Assembly (NCBI GenBank): GCA_035548515.1
Contig: DASZSW010000031.1
Span: 1-64,000, forward strand
Source: DASZQY01 sp035548515
GTDB taxonomy: Bacteria > Pseudomonadota > Alphaproteobacteria > Rhizobiales > Kaistiaceae
DNA: 64,000 bases
Direction: 5' to 3'
Notes under the pieces: generated by a model
Told to the model about the DNA's origin: nothing
Seen by the model: the letters and a program-made list of their open reading frames with translations, nothing else
The model's database searches: none
Program-made: the position numbers and the translations under genes
Shown here: one piece after another, positions 33,508-43,207 of the stretch
Position numbering within the stretch: position 1 is the stretch's first letter
Layout: every line of letters begins with the position of its first letter

Positions 33508-34520
33508 CAGGCGGTCCCCACTTCAGCGCGCACGCGGCGGATGTTCCAGACCATGACCGGCAGCACGGCGAGCATGATGATCACGGCGATGGTCGACCCG
33601 CGGCCGTAGTCGCCGGAGATGAACATCCAGCGGTACATGAGATTGGCGAGCACCTGCGTCTGGAACTCGCCATTGGTCATCGCGTAGACGATGTCGAACA
33701 CCTTCAGCACGGTGATGGTGATCGTGGTCCACACCACGACGATGGTGCCCCAGATCTGCGGGATCATGATGTCGAAGAACTGGCGAAACTCGCTGGCGCC
33801 GTCGATCCGGGCGGCTTCCAAAGTCTCCTCGGGGATGCCGCGCAGCGCCGCCGACAGAATGACCATGGCGAAGCCGGTCTGAATCCAGATCAGGATGATC
33901 ATCAGCAAGAACGAGTTGAGATAGGGAACGGTGATCCACGCCTGCGGCGGGAAGCCGAGGGCGGTGACGATAGCGTTCAGCACGCCGATCTGCTCGAGGC
34001 CGGGACCTTTGTAGGTGTAGATGAACTTCCAGATGATGGACGCGCCGACGAACGAAATCGCCATCGGGGCGAAGATCAGAGACTTGGCGATGTTGCCCCA
34101 CCAAAGGCGATCGGCAAGAGTCGCGATGATGAGGCCGAACGCGGTCGAGAAGGCCGGCACGATCAGCAGCCAGCCGACGTTGTTCAGCGCCGAGCGCCAG
34201 AAGGTGTCGTCGGTGAGCGCCCAAACGTAGTTATCGAGCCCGACAAAACGCGTGCCGAACTTGTCGTAAAGCGACAGGCGCAGCGTCTCGAAGACCGGAT
34301 AGACGAGATAGACGACCAGGAAAAGCAGCGCGGGGCCGATGAACAACCACGGCCTAACCTGCGAGCGCAGCGTATCGCGCCGCGTGAGGGCCGCATCGGA
34401 CATGCCGGGCCGCGCCATCAGCAGGCGATCGAGCACCCAGTTCGTGCCCCAGAAATAAGCGAAGCACGCAGCCAGCGCGATTGCGACTGCGATGACGGCG
34501 GCCAGTATCTGCTGGAACAT
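33507..34520 (-). CDS. aglF: Alpha-glucoside ABC transporter permease AglF
   Basis: Inner-membrane permease of 337 residues when started at 34520, where GGGAG lies six bases upstream; the frame is open 19 codons further but without a ribosome site. Helices begin with QQILAAVIAVAIALAACFAYF. VRPWLFIGPALLFLVVYLVYP and the coupling motif EETLEAARIDGASEFRQFFD identify a MalF-type CUT1 subunit, and the size fits AglF. It follows aglE after a stem-loop. Confidence 0.9.
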   Translation of the reverse strand: MFQQILAAVIAVAIALAACFAYFWGTNWVLDRLLMARPGMSDAALTRRDTLRSQVRPWLFIGPALLFLVVYLVYPVFETLRLSLYDKFGTRFVGLDNYVWALTDDTFWRSALNNVGWLLIVPAFSTAFGLIIATLADRLWWGNIAKSLIFAPMAISFVGASIIWKFIYTYKGPGLEQIGVLNAIVTALGFPPQAWITVPYLNSFLLMIILIWIQTGFAMVILSAALRGIPEETLEAARIDGASEFRQFFDIMIPQIWGTIVVVWTTITITVLKVFDIVYAMTNGEFQTQVLANLMYRWMFISGDYGRGSTIAVIIMLAVLPVMVWNIRRVRAEVGTA

Positions 34521-34602
34521 CCGCTCCCATCCCTCGGCGCGATCGCTTGTTGTTGTCGCGAAGGCCCCCGCCTTCAATGCCGGCCGCGCCCTGCCGGAAG
34601 AT

Positions 34603-34628
34603 GGGACCCGGCGCTTACGCCGGGTCCC
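34603..34628 (-). promoter_or_regulatory. Stem-loop between aglE and aglF
   Basis: GGGACCCGGCG, loop CTTA and CGCCGGGTCCC form a perfect 11-bp stem 30 bases after the aglE stop codon. A hairpin here would protect the binding-protein message or partly terminate it, giving more AglE than membrane subunits. Confidence 0.65.
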
Positions 34629-34658
34629 GAGTCGCTGGTCCCCTGAGATTAAGCCGGC

Positions 34659-36035
34659 CTAGAGCTTGTCCCAAGCCGCCTGGATCTGATCGGCAACGTC
34701 CTTGGAGGACTTGCCGTTCACGAAGTCCGTCATGCCGGTCCAGAAGGCGCCGGCGCCGATCGGGCCGGGCATCAGGTCAGAACCGTCGAAGCGGAACGTC
34801 GTGGCACCCAGGAGAATTTCGCCCTGCTTGCGCAGCGCGTCGCTGGAGTATGCGGCCGTGTTGACCGACTTCAGCGCGGAGAGGAACGCGCTGTTCGGCT
34901 GCGCCATCCAGATCTCGTGAGCAACCGGCGTCTTCAGGAAGTCGATGAAGGCGCGCGCGGCCGGCGAGTCCTTGGTGATGGTGACGATGTTGCCGGCGCC
35001 GAGAACCGGGTTACCGAGTTCCGGGTGCGAGGCATACGGCGGCATATAGAAGAAGTCGTAGTCCTGCCCGGCAACCGAACCCTCCGGGAAGAACGAAGCG
35101 ATGAACGACGCCTGGCGATGCAGGTAGCACTGCGGCGGCACCGTGAAGAGGCCCTTCGGGCTGTCGCCGAACGCGGTCGTGGCAACGGCCTTCGTGCCGC
35201 CGGCGACCTTCTTGTCGTCCTTAACGATGGAGCCGAAGATATCCAGCGCGGCGATGACGCGCGGATCGTTGAACTTGACGGTGTTCTTGACCCAGCCGTC
35301 GTAGACGTCCGGCGCCTGCGTGCGGAGCATCAGGTCTTCGATCCAGTCGGTGGCGACCCAACCCGTGGCACCGCCCGACTCAATGCCGATGCACCACGGC
35401 GTGCCGCCGTCCGCAACGATCTTGTCGGTGAGGGCGAGAAGCTCCTCCATGGTCTTGGGGACCGTGTAGCCCTTCTCCTTGAAGTTATCCGGCGAGTACC
35501 AGACGAGCGACTTGAACTCCTGCTTGTACGGGAAGCCGTACTGGTGCACGGCGCCGTCCTTGCCGGTGAACTGGCCAAGGGCCGCCCACGAAGCACCGGC
35601 GGCGTAGTTGTCGGTGACCCACTTGGTCGTGTCGGCGCCGAGATCGGTCAGGTAGCCCTGCTTGGCGAAGTCGGCGAGAAGGCCGGGCTGCGGCAGGATG
35701 AGGATGTCGGACGGGCTGCCGGCCTGGAGATCGATGCGGGCCTGCTCTTCGTAGTTCTTGGACGAGTTGTCCTGAGCGTCGATGCCGGTGGCATCCTTGA
35801 AGTACTTGAGCACCGCCTCCCACTGGGCCTTGTCGCCTTCGTTAACCCAGGCGTCCCAGATGGTGAGTTTCTGACCGGCGAGGCCCTGATGGGCAGCCTT
35901 GAAGTCTTCGAGCGACTTCCACGTGATGTTGGAGCCCTCGCCAACCGCCGGAGTAAAGACGTCCGCGGCGTGGGCCGACACGGCGAACAGCCCAGTGGCC
36001 ATCGTCGTTGCCAGAAGTAAGTGACGAAATTTCAT
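34659..36035 (-). CDS. aglE: Alpha-glucoside-binding periplasmic protein AglE
   Basis: Solute-binding protein of 458 residues with a signal peptide (ending SAHA before ADVFTP). TIWDAWVNEGDKAQWEAVLKYF and QPGLLADFAKQGYLTDLG are typical of the CUT1 binding-protein fold, and the 458-residue length matches rhizobial AglE. It is the first gene of the operon and is divergent from a LacI regulator. The upstream region carries two AAAGCGCTTT operators. Alpha-glucoside specificity is by homology of the whole operon and not proven. Confidence 0.88.
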   Translation of the reverse strand: MKFRHLLLATTMATGLFAVSAHAADVFTPAVGEGSNITWKSLEDFKAAHQGLAGQKLTIWDAWVNEGDKAQWEAVLKYFKDATGIDAQDNSSKNYEEQARIDLQAGSPSDILILPQPGLLADFAKQGYLTDLGADTTKWVTDNYAAGASWAALGQFTGKDGAVHQYGFPYKQEFKSLVWYSPDNFKEKGYTVPKTMEELLALTDKIVADGGTPWCIGIESGGATGWVATDWIEDLMLRTQAPDVYDGWVKNTVKFNDPRVIAALDIFGSIVKDDKKVAGGTKAVATTAFGDSPKGLFTVPPQCYLHRQASFIASFFPEGSVAGQDYDFFYMPPYASHPELGNPVLGAGNIVTITKDSPAARAFIDFLKTPVAHEIWMAQPNSAFLSALKSVNTAAYSSDALRKQGEILLGATTFRFDGSDLMPGPIGAGAFWTGMTDFVNGKSSKDVADQIQAAWDKL

Positions 36036-36168
36036 ACGAAACCTCCCTAGAGGACGTTGACGATATCGCGGGAGGAGCCGATGCAGCGGCGCCCCGGCGT
36101 CTTAACGCGCCAGCTCGTCCGCAGTGCCGTTTGGTTTCCTCCCACAAACGCTTGGCTTACGGCATTTT

Positions 36169-36272
36169 CCAAAGCGCTTTGGCCGCCATCTTTGCAGACG
36201 CCCCCACAGAGTCAATATGTGGAAAGAGACGAGCCACACCGATCTTGCGGAAAATATTGAAAGCGCTTTGAA
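36169..36272. promoter_or_regulatory. Two LacI-family operators between aglE and the regulator
   Basis: CCAAAGCGCTTTGG (36169-36182) is a perfect 14-bp palindrome. A second site at 36257-36272 has the identical core AAAGCGCTTT (36260-36269). The cores are 89 bp apart, about 8.5 helical turns. The second lies 30 bases before the regulator ATG, so the regulator probably controls both aglE and itself, perhaps by looping. Confidence 0.8.
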
Positions 36273-36299
36273 TGCCGCCCAAAGATTTCGGGTTGCGGG

Positions 36300-37322
36300 A
36301 TGAAGCTCAAGGATCTGGCCGATACCCTCGGTCTTTCGCCGACGACGGTGAGCCGCGCGCTGAACGGCTACCCCGAGGTGAACGAGGAGACGCGCTGGCG
36401 CGTGGTGGAAGCCGCGCGGCGCTACCACTATCGCCCCAACGCCTCGGCGCGGCGGCTGGCAACGGGTCGCGTCGGGGCGATAGGCGCAGTCCTGCACACA
36501 CACCGCAACCAGCTCATCGATCCGCACTATGTCGAATTTCTCGCGGGCGTCGGCGAACGGTTATCGGAAGACGAGATCGACATCGTGCTGTCACCGACGA
36601 AGGCGGGCGGCGAGGAGACGCCGAGCTACCGGCGCATCGCGACCGGCAAGCGCGTCGATGCGATCATTCTTTCTTCGCCGCCGGTCGAGGACGAGCGTGT
36701 GCGCGTGCTCACGGGGCTCGGCATGCCGTTCATCCTCCACGGGCGCACAGTCAATCAGCCCGGCCACGCCTGGCTCGACATCGACAACGAGCGCGCATTC
36801 CATCAGGCGACGAAGTACCTGCTCGACCTTGGCCACACGCGTATCGGGCTGATCAACGGGTTCAAGTCGTACACCTATGCGTCGCATCGCGAGCGCGGCT
36901 ACCGTGCGGCGCTCGCGGAGCGCGGGATCAAGCCGGACGAGCGGCTGGCCGGCGAGGCGTTGATGACCGACGACAACGGCTACCGGCTGATGGAGCAGTT
37001 CCTGACGCTGTCGCCGCGACCGACAGCGATCCTTGTGTCATCGATGATGATGGCGCTCGGCTGTTTTCGCGCCGTGCGCGCGGCGGGGCTGGAGCTCGGC
37101 AAGGACGTGTCGATGGTGGCGCACGACGACGTCTTTCCCTTCCTCAATGCCGACCGCATGTATCCGACGATGACGACGACGCGCTCCTCCATCCGCGCCG
37201 CCGGCACGCGCGTGGCGGAGCTGGTGCTGGAGATGCTGCGGGGGCGCGATCCGGAAACCATCCACGAGCTGTGGCCGGTCGACCTCGTCATCCGCGGATC
37301 GACGGGGCCAGTGCCGTCTTGA
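36300..37322 (+). CDS. LacI-family regulator of the agl operon (AglR-like)
   Basis: Repressor of 340 residues. The N-terminal helix-turn-helix MKLKDLADTLGLSPTTVSRA begins at residue 1, followed by the hinge helix NASARRLATGR. The periplasmic-binding-like core shows VDAIILSSPP, RTVNQPGHAWLDIDNERAF and VAHDDVFPF. It is divergent from aglE, and two matching palindromes lie between them. The kinase gene follows after 34 bp in the same direction, so it may be under the same control. Confidence 0.93.
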   Translation: MKLKDLADTLGLSPTTVSRALNGYPEVNEETRWRVVEAARRYHYRPNASARRLATGRVGAIGAVLHTHRNQLIDPHYVEFLAGVGERLSEDEIDIVLSPTKAGGEETPSYRRIATGKRVDAIILSSPPVEDERVRVLTGLGMPFILHGRTVNQPGHAWLDIDNERAFHQATKYLLDLGHTRIGLINGFKSYTYASHRERGYRAALAERGIKPDERLAGEALMTDDNGYRLMEQFLTLSPRPTAILVSSMMMALGCFRAVRAAGLELGKDVSMVAHDDVFPFLNADRMYPTMTTTRSSIRAAGTRVAELVLEMLRGRDPETIHELWPVDLVIRGSTGPVPS

Positions 37323-37356
37323 CCTGAGCTTCGTCCGCGACGCAAGAAGGGCGCGG

Positions 37357-38271
37357 ATGGGCGACATTTCCTCCGGAAAACTGATCGCGGTCGACTGGGG
37401 CACGACGCGCCTGCGCGCCCGGCTCGTCGACGGCAAAGGCGCGCTGGTGGCGGAGGCGAACAGCGACCGCGGCATCGGCGTGCTCAACGGCAGCGGCCAC
37501 GAAGCGGCATTCGAGTCTCTCGTTGCGGCGTGGCCGGCGGTGCCCGCGATCATGACGGGCATGGTCGGCAGCCGGCAGGGATGGCGGGAGGCGGCGTATG
37601 TCCCCTGCCCAGCGGACGCGGCCGCGGTGGCATTGGCGATGACGCGCCTCACGACCGCACGCGGACGCGAGGTGGCGATCATCCCGGGGCTGCGGGTCGG
37701 CAACGCCAACGTGATGCGCGGGGAAGAGACGCAGATCGTCGGGCTCATCGCCACCGAAGCTGCATTTAGCGGGACAGCCGTATTGCCCGGCACGCACTCG
37801 AAGTGGGTGAAGGTCCAGCGCGGGACGATGGTCGACTTTGCCTCGTTCATCTCGGGCGAATTGTTCGCGCTGCTGGCGCGGCACTCGCTCTTGCGGCATT
37901 CGGTCGGCGATCCGGATGCAATGGGCGACGTTTCGGGATCTGCGGATTTTCTGGCCGGCGTGGACTATGCGCGGCGCGTGCCGTTTCCGGCGGCGATTTT
38001 TTCCGTGCGGGTGCGGCAGCTTCTCACCGATACGGCCCCGGAAGCCAATCTGGCCTATCTCTCGGGGCTGGTCATCGGCGGGGAGATCGCGTCAGCTATG
38101 GCGCTGGGCGTGGCGGACGGCCCTCTCCGGATCATCGCGGCGCAGAATCTTGGGCGCGCGTATCAGGCGGCCCTCGGCGTCTTCAACCTGACGGCGGACG
38201 TGCACGACGGCGACGCCATGGCGCTTGCCGGCTTGCTGTCGCTGGCGCGTGCCATCGGCTGGCTGGCCTGA
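37357..38271 (+). CDS. dgoK: 2-dehydro-3-deoxygalactonokinase
   Basis: Sugar-acid kinase of 304 residues that phosphorylates 2-keto-3-deoxygalactonate in the De Ley-Doudoroff route. VDWGTTRLRARLVDGKGAL is the N-terminal phosphate-binding motif of DgoK, MTGMVGSRQGWREAAYVPCPA is highly typical, and LPGTHSKWVKVQRGTMVDF is the central signature. It lies 34 bp after the LacI gene. The partner aldolase gene dgoA is not in the window, which is unusual for this gene. Confidence 0.92.
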   Translation: MGDISSGKLIAVDWGTTRLRARLVDGKGALVAEANSDRGIGVLNGSGHEAAFESLVAAWPAVPAIMTGMVGSRQGWREAAYVPCPADAAAVALAMTRLTTARGREVAIIPGLRVGNANVMRGEETQIVGLIATEAAFSGTAVLPGTHSKWVKVQRGTMVDFASFISGELFALLARHSLLRHSVGDPDAMGDVSGSADFLAGVDYARRVPFPAAIFSVRVRQLLTDTAPEANLAYLSGLVIGGEIASAMALGVADGPLRIIAAQNLGRAYQAALGVFNLTADVHDGDAMALAGLLSLARAIGWLA

Positions 38272-38277
38272 GACGCG

Positions 38278-38679
38278 TTACGCCGGTGCGTTGTTGATTT
38301 CGATGACGTTGCGGTCGGGATCGGCGACGTAGACCTGCAGGAAGCCGGCAAGACCGCTCCGCACGACTACCATGCGATGGGGGTCGTCTTCGGCCGCATC
38401 CTCGCGGAAGCCCGCGGCGCGGAGCTTTTCGACGAAACCCTCGAAGTCGTCGGTGCGGAAAGCGAAATGGAGGTCGTCCCGGTCAATGCCCCGCGTGCGG
38501 AAATTGCCTGGATAGACGTTGATGTGCACTTGGAGGTGACCGCAGGCGAACCACGCGCCGGACGTCGCGAACGGCGGACGGGACAGCGGCTTGAGGTCGA
38601 ACACCTTTTTATAGAAGTCGACCGATCGATCGAGGTCGGTTGCCAGAACCGAGACGTGATGCAAGGCGATAGACGGCAC
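38278..38679 (-). CDS. VOC/glyoxalase-fold protein
   Basis: Protein of 133 residues with one vicinal-oxygen-chelate domain. IALHHVSVLATDLDRSVDFY is the first beta-alpha-beta unit with a His ligand, LHFAFRTDDFEGFVEKLRAAG the second, and FLQVYVADPDRNVIEIN ends with the Glu ligand motif. The start is GTG at 38679; the frame upstream reads as low-complexity, unrelated sequence. It converges with dgoK, with only six bases between the stop codons. The substrate is unknown. Confidence 0.85.
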   Translation of the reverse strand: MPSIALHHVSVLATDLDRSVDFYKKVFDLKPLSRPPFATSGAWFACGHLQVHINVYPGNFRTRGIDRDDLHFAFRTDDFEGFVEKLRAAGFREDAAEDDPHRMVVVRSGLAGFLQVYVADPDRNVIEINNAPA

Positions 38680-38731
38680 GCGAGGCTCCGCAGACGGGAG
38701 CGGCAGACTACATCGCGGCGGGACTCTTCCG

Positions 38732-39430
38732 CTAGACGGTGAGGTGGCGGCGGACGCGTTCGGTGTCTTCGAGATCGGCGCGGTTGCCGGCGAGCACGAT
38801 CTCGCCGCGGTCCATGACGGCAAACGTGTCGGCGAGCTGCTTCACGAAATCGAAGTATTGCTCGACCAGCAGGATGGCCATGCCACCCTTCTGGCGCAGC
38901 CATTCAATGGCGCGGCCGATGTCCTTGATGATCGATGGCTGGATGCCTTCGGTGGGCTCGTCCAGCACCAGAAGCTTCGGCCGCGTGACCAGCGCGCGGG
39001 CGATGGCCAGCTGCTGCTGCTGGCCGCCGGAGAGATCACCGCCGCGGCGACGCAGCATGTCGTGGAGGACCGGGAAGAGATCGAAGACGTCGGAGGGGAT
39101 CGACTTGTCGGCGCGCTTCAGCGGCGCGTAGCCGGTCTCGAGATTCTCTTTCACGGTGAGCAGCGGGAAGATGTCGCGGCCCTGCGGCACGTACGCGATC
39201 CCGAGGCGGGCGCGCTGGTGCGGGGCCATGCCGGCGAGCGGCTTGCCATCGAAGGTGATGGTACCCCTTGCGATCGGGTGCTCGCCGACCACAGCACGGA
39301 GGAAGCTGGTCTTGCCGACGCCGTTGCGGCCCATCAGGGCCGTGACCTTGCCAACTTCGGCGGAGATGGAGACGTGGCGGAGCGCCTGGGCGGCGCCGTA
39401 GTAGAGGTCGACGTTTTCGGCGGTCAGCAT
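38732..39430 (-). CDS. urtE: Urea ABC transporter ATPase UrtE
   Basis: ATPase of the high-affinity urea importer, 232 residues. The start at 39430 gives MLTAENVDLYYGAAQALRHV, the normal UrtE/LivF N-terminus. Walker A is GRNGVGKT (34-41), the signature region is DLSGGQQQQLAIARAL, and Walker B is LLVLDEPTEGIQPSII; the last is typical of UrtE. It is the last gene of the urt operon, about 160 bp after urtD because of an inserted repeat. Confidence 0.93.
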   Translation of the reverse strand: MLTAENVDLYYGAAQALRHVSISAEVGKVTALMGRNGVGKTSFLRAVVGEHPIARGTITFDGKPLAGMAPHQRARLGIAYVPQGRDIFPLLTVKENLETGYAPLKRADKSIPSDVFDLFPVLHDMLRRRGGDLSGGQQQQLAIARALVTRPKLLVLDEPTEGIQPSIIKDIGRAIEWLRQKGGMAILLVEQYFDFVKQLADTFAVMDRGEIVLAGNRADLEDTERVRRHLTV

Positions 39431-39462
39431 GGGTCGGCTCCGCGGGTGGACCACGCTCCACT

Positions 39463-39560
39463 TGTCATCCCCGCGGAGGCGGGGACCCAGTAATCGCTGT
39501 CGGTGCAAGCATTGGCGCGGCGGTGGCTACTGGGTCCCCGCTTTCGCGGGGATGACCGTT
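39463..39560. repeat. Dispersed long-hairpin repeat, family A, inside urt operon
   Basis: The arms GTCATCCCCGCGGAGGCGGG and CCCCGCTTTCGCGGGGATGAC bracket a middle containing GCAAGCATTGGCGCGGCGG. It lies between urtD and urtE and, in the message, could fold into one long hairpin. Confidence 0.85.
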
Positions 39561-39590
39561 GGAGGGTGGGTATGGTGGTGTGAATCATCT

Positions 39591-40343
<753 letters not shown>

Positions 40344-40347
40344 CGCT

Positions 40348-41535
40348 CTACTCCGCGGCCGCTGGCTTGATGGACTCCTCGCGGGCGTCCACCGTCAGGC
40401 TCGAATTGGGCGTCGGCTCCTCGGCAGCCGACGGTGTTGCGCGGCGTCCGGCGAAGAATTCGCCGAGCGTGCCGACGATGCCCCGGGGCAAGAACAACGT
40501 CACGGCGATGAAGAGACCGCCGAGAGCAAACAACCAATACGGGGCAAGGGCGCCAGTCGTGAAGTAACTCTTGGCGTAGTTGACGAGGACGGCGCCGACG
40601 ATCGGGCCGATCAACGTGAGGCGGCCGCCGACGGCGACCCAGATCACCGTCTCGATCGAGTTGGCGGGGGCGAATTCGGACGGGTTGATGATGCCGACCT
40701 GTGGGACGTAGAGCGCGCCGGCGATCCCCGCGATGCACGCGGACAGGGTCCACACCACCAGTTTGTAGTTCTCGACGCGGTAGCCGATGAAGCGCGTGCG
40801 GCTTTCCGCATCGCGGACGGCGATGAGCACCTTGCCGAATTTCGATGCGGTGATGGACCGGAACAGGATGAAGGTGAGCGCGAGGGCGAGCGTGGAGCAG
40901 AAGAAGAGGACGCCACGCGTGGATTCGGCCTGGATGTTGAAGCCGATGATGTCCTTGAAATCGGTGAGGCCGTTGTTACCGCCGAAGCCCATGTCGTTGC
41001 GGAAGAAGGCGAGGAGCAGCGCATAGGTCATCGCCTGCGTGATGATGGACAGATAGACGCCGGTGACGCGGCTGCGGAAAGCAAACCAGCCGAAGACGAA
41101 GGCGAGGATGCCGGGCGCCAGCAGGACGATGATGGCGGCAAACCAGAAATGGTCGAAGCCGTACCAATACCAGGGCAACGCCTTCCAGTTCAGGAACACC
41201 ATGAAGTCGGGCAGGACCGGATCGGCGTAGACGCCCCGCGTGCCGATCTGGCGCATCAGGTACATGCCCATGGCGTAGCCGCCGAGGGCGAAGAAGGCGC
41301 CGTGGCCGAGCGACAGGATCCCCGCGAAGCCCCAGATGAGGCCGACCGACAGCGCGAGCAGCGCGAAGCAGACGTACTTGCCGAGGAGCGGCACGAGGTA
41401 GCTCGGCATGTGGACGGCGCTGCCGGCGGGCGTCCACAGGTTCAGCGCCGGAATCAGTACCCCAGCGGCGAGGATGATCGCGACGACGGTCCACGTCGTG
41501 CGGTCGAGGCCGCCCTGGAAAAAGCGGGCGATCAC
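40348..41535 (-). CDS. urtC: Urea ABC transporter permease UrtC
   Basis: LivM-type permease of 395 residues. Multiple helices include FALLALSVGLIWGFAGILSL followed by GHGAFFALGGYAMGMYLM, the family hallmark. YNFD-type insertions are absent, but LIAVRDAESRTRFIGYRVE, the coupling helix region, is clear near residue 245. The C-terminal tail is hydrophilic. It overlaps urtB by 4 bp. Confidence 0.94.
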   Translation of the reverse strand: MIARFFQGGLDRTTWTVVAIILAAGVLIPALNLWTPAGSAVHMPSYLVPLLGKYVCFALLALSVGLIWGFAGILSLGHGAFFALGGYAMGMYLMRQIGTRGVYADPVLPDFMVFLNWKALPWYWYGFDHFWFAAIIVLLAPGILAFVFGWFAFRSRVTGVYLSIITQAMTYALLLAFFRNDMGFGGNNGLTDFKDIIGFNIQAESTRGVLFFCSTLALALTFILFRSITASKFGKVLIAVRDAESRTRFIGYRVENYKLVVWTLSACIAGIAGALYVPQVGIINPSEFAPANSIETVIWVAVGGRLTLIGPIVGAVLVNYAKSYFTTGALAPYWLFALGGLFIAVTLFLPRGIVGTLGEFFAGRRATPSAAEEPTPNSSLTVDAREESIKPAAAE

Positions 41536-43139
41536 GCTTCCACCGCCCTGCCCTTGAGGGCAAACAGGCCACGCGGGCGGCGCTGAATGAACAGGATGAT
41601 GAAGACGAGGATGGCAATCTTGCCGAGCACGGCACCGGCGAAGGGCTCGAGGAACTTGTTGGCGATGCCCAGCGACAGCGCGCCGACGAGCGTGCCCCAG
41701 AGATTGCCGACGCCGCCGAACACCACGACCATGAACGAGTCGATGATATAGCCCTGCCCCAGGTTCGGACTGACGTTATCGATCTGGCTGAGCGCGACAC
41801 CTGCAATGCCGGCGATGCCGGAGCCGAGGCCGAAGGTCAGCGCATCCACCCACGGCGTGCGGATGCCCATGGCGCTCGCCATCGGGCGGTTCTGCGTTAC
41901 GGCGCGCATCTGGAGCCCGAAGCTGGTGAAGCGGAGGACCGCAAGCAGCGCGACGAAGACCGCGATCGCGAAGGCGATGATCCACATGCGGTTGTAGGTG
42001 ATCGTGAGGTTGCCGAGATCGAAGGCACCGGACATCCATGACGGGTTGCCGACCTCGCGGTTGTTCGGCCCGAAGATGGTGCGCACCGCCTGCTGCAGGA
42101 TGAGCGAGACGCCCCAGGTAGCGAGCAGCGTTTCAAGCGGCCGTCCGTACATGAAGCGGATGATGCTGCGCTCGATCACGATGCCGACGATGGCCGAGAC
42201 GAGGAACGCCAGCGGCAAAGCTATCGCCAAAGACCAGTCGAACAGCCAGGGCGCGTGGCCGCGTATCTGGTCCTGCACGACGAATGTCGTGTAGGCGCCG
42301 AGCATGACCATCTCGCCGTGGGCCATGTTGATGACCCCCATGACGCCGAAGGTAATCGCGAGGCCGATCGCGGCGAGGAGCAACACAGAGCCCAGCGACA
42401 GGCCGTAATAGAAATTCTGCGCGCCGGACCACAACGCAAGCTCGCCGTTGATGACCGTGATGGCGCTATCGGCAGCGGCGTGAACGGCGGGCGACGCACT
42501 CGCGGGAAGCGACGTCAGCAAAGCCAGCGCGTCGCGGTCGCCGCGCATGCGGATGACGCCAATGGCGTCGATGACGTCGGCCTCGGCGGCGTCGCTCTTG
42601 CCAATGATGACGGCGGCGCGGGCTTCAATCAGCGCCCGCTTGATCTTCGCGTCGGTTTCCTTGGCGAGAGCGGCATCGAGCGCCGGCAAGGCAGCGGCTT
42701 CGTGTGACTTGAAGACGGCCTGGGCGGCGGCAAGACGCTGCTTCGGATCGGGCGACAGAAGCGTCAGCGTGCCGAGCGCGGCGTTGACCAGGCCGCGGAG
42801 CTTGTTGTTGAGCCGGACCGTCTTCAGGCCATCAGGCGCCGTGGCCACGGGCTGGCCGGTGGCGGCATCGACGAGGCCGCTGTCAGCCTTGATGTAGACC
42901 TGTTTGGTGGCGGGGTCGAAGACCAGCTTGCCATCCTGCAGCGCATGGATGACGGCCGCAGCCTGAGCATCGCCGCTGGCAGCGACGGCGGCTAGCGCGG
43001 CCTCGGTCTTGGGAAATGAATCTTCGGCGAAGGGAGCAAGCGCGTCGGCGAAGGTCGCAGCGCGGGCGCCGGTGGCAAGGGCGGCAATCAGCAGGAACGC
43101 GACGAGGAAAGCCTGCGACAGTTCACGGAGCGCGCGCAT
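41532..43139 (-). CDS. urtB: Urea ABC transporter permease UrtB
   Basis: Permease of 535 residues with an unusually long N-terminal part for a LivH-type protein, which is normal for UrtB. A signal-like helix is followed by about 240 residues of Ala-rich helical, HEAT-like sequence in the periplasm. The membrane core then begins, with LAITFGVMGVINMAHGEMVM as the signature and AVTQNRPMASAMGIRTPWVD as the coupling region. It lies after urtA and a strong stem-loop. Confidence 0.94.
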   Translation of the reverse strand: MRALRELSQAFLVAFLLIAALATGARAATFADALAPFAEDSFPKTEAALAAVAASGDAQAAAVIHALQDGKLVFDPATKQVYIKADSGLVDAATGQPVATAPDGLKTVRLNNKLRGLVNAALGTLTLLSPDPKQRLAAAQAVFKSHEAAALPALDAALAKETDAKIKRALIEARAAVIIGKSDAAEADVIDAIGVIRMRGDRDALALLTSLPASASPAVHAAADSAITVINGELALWSGAQNFYYGLSLGSVLLLAAIGLAITFGVMGVINMAHGEMVMLGAYTTFVVQDQIRGHAPWLFDWSLAIALPLAFLVSAIVGIVIERSIIRFMYGRPLETLLATWGVSLILQQAVRTIFGPNNREVGNPSWMSGAFDLGNLTITYNRMWIIAFAIAVFVALLAVLRFTSFGLQMRAVTQNRPMASAMGIRTPWVDALTFGLGSGIAGIAGVALSQIDNVSPNLGQGYIIDSFMVVVFGGVGNLWGTLVGALSLGIANKFLEPFAGAVLGKIAILVFIILFIQRRPRGLFALKGRAVEA

Positions 43140-43164
43140 CTTCTCTCCAGCCCGCGTGGAAGAA

Positions 43165-43189
43165 GGGAGACGGCAGCCTGCCGTCTCCC
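43165..43189 (-). promoter_or_regulatory. Stem-loop between urtA and urtB
   Basis: GGGAGACGGC, loop AGCCT and GCCGTCTCCC form a perfect 10-bp stem about 20 bases after the urtA stop codon. It is placed like the aglE-aglF hairpin and probably raises binding-protein yield relative to the permeases. Confidence 0.65.
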
Positions 43190-43207
43190 ATGATCGTCAA
43201 AGGTCGG

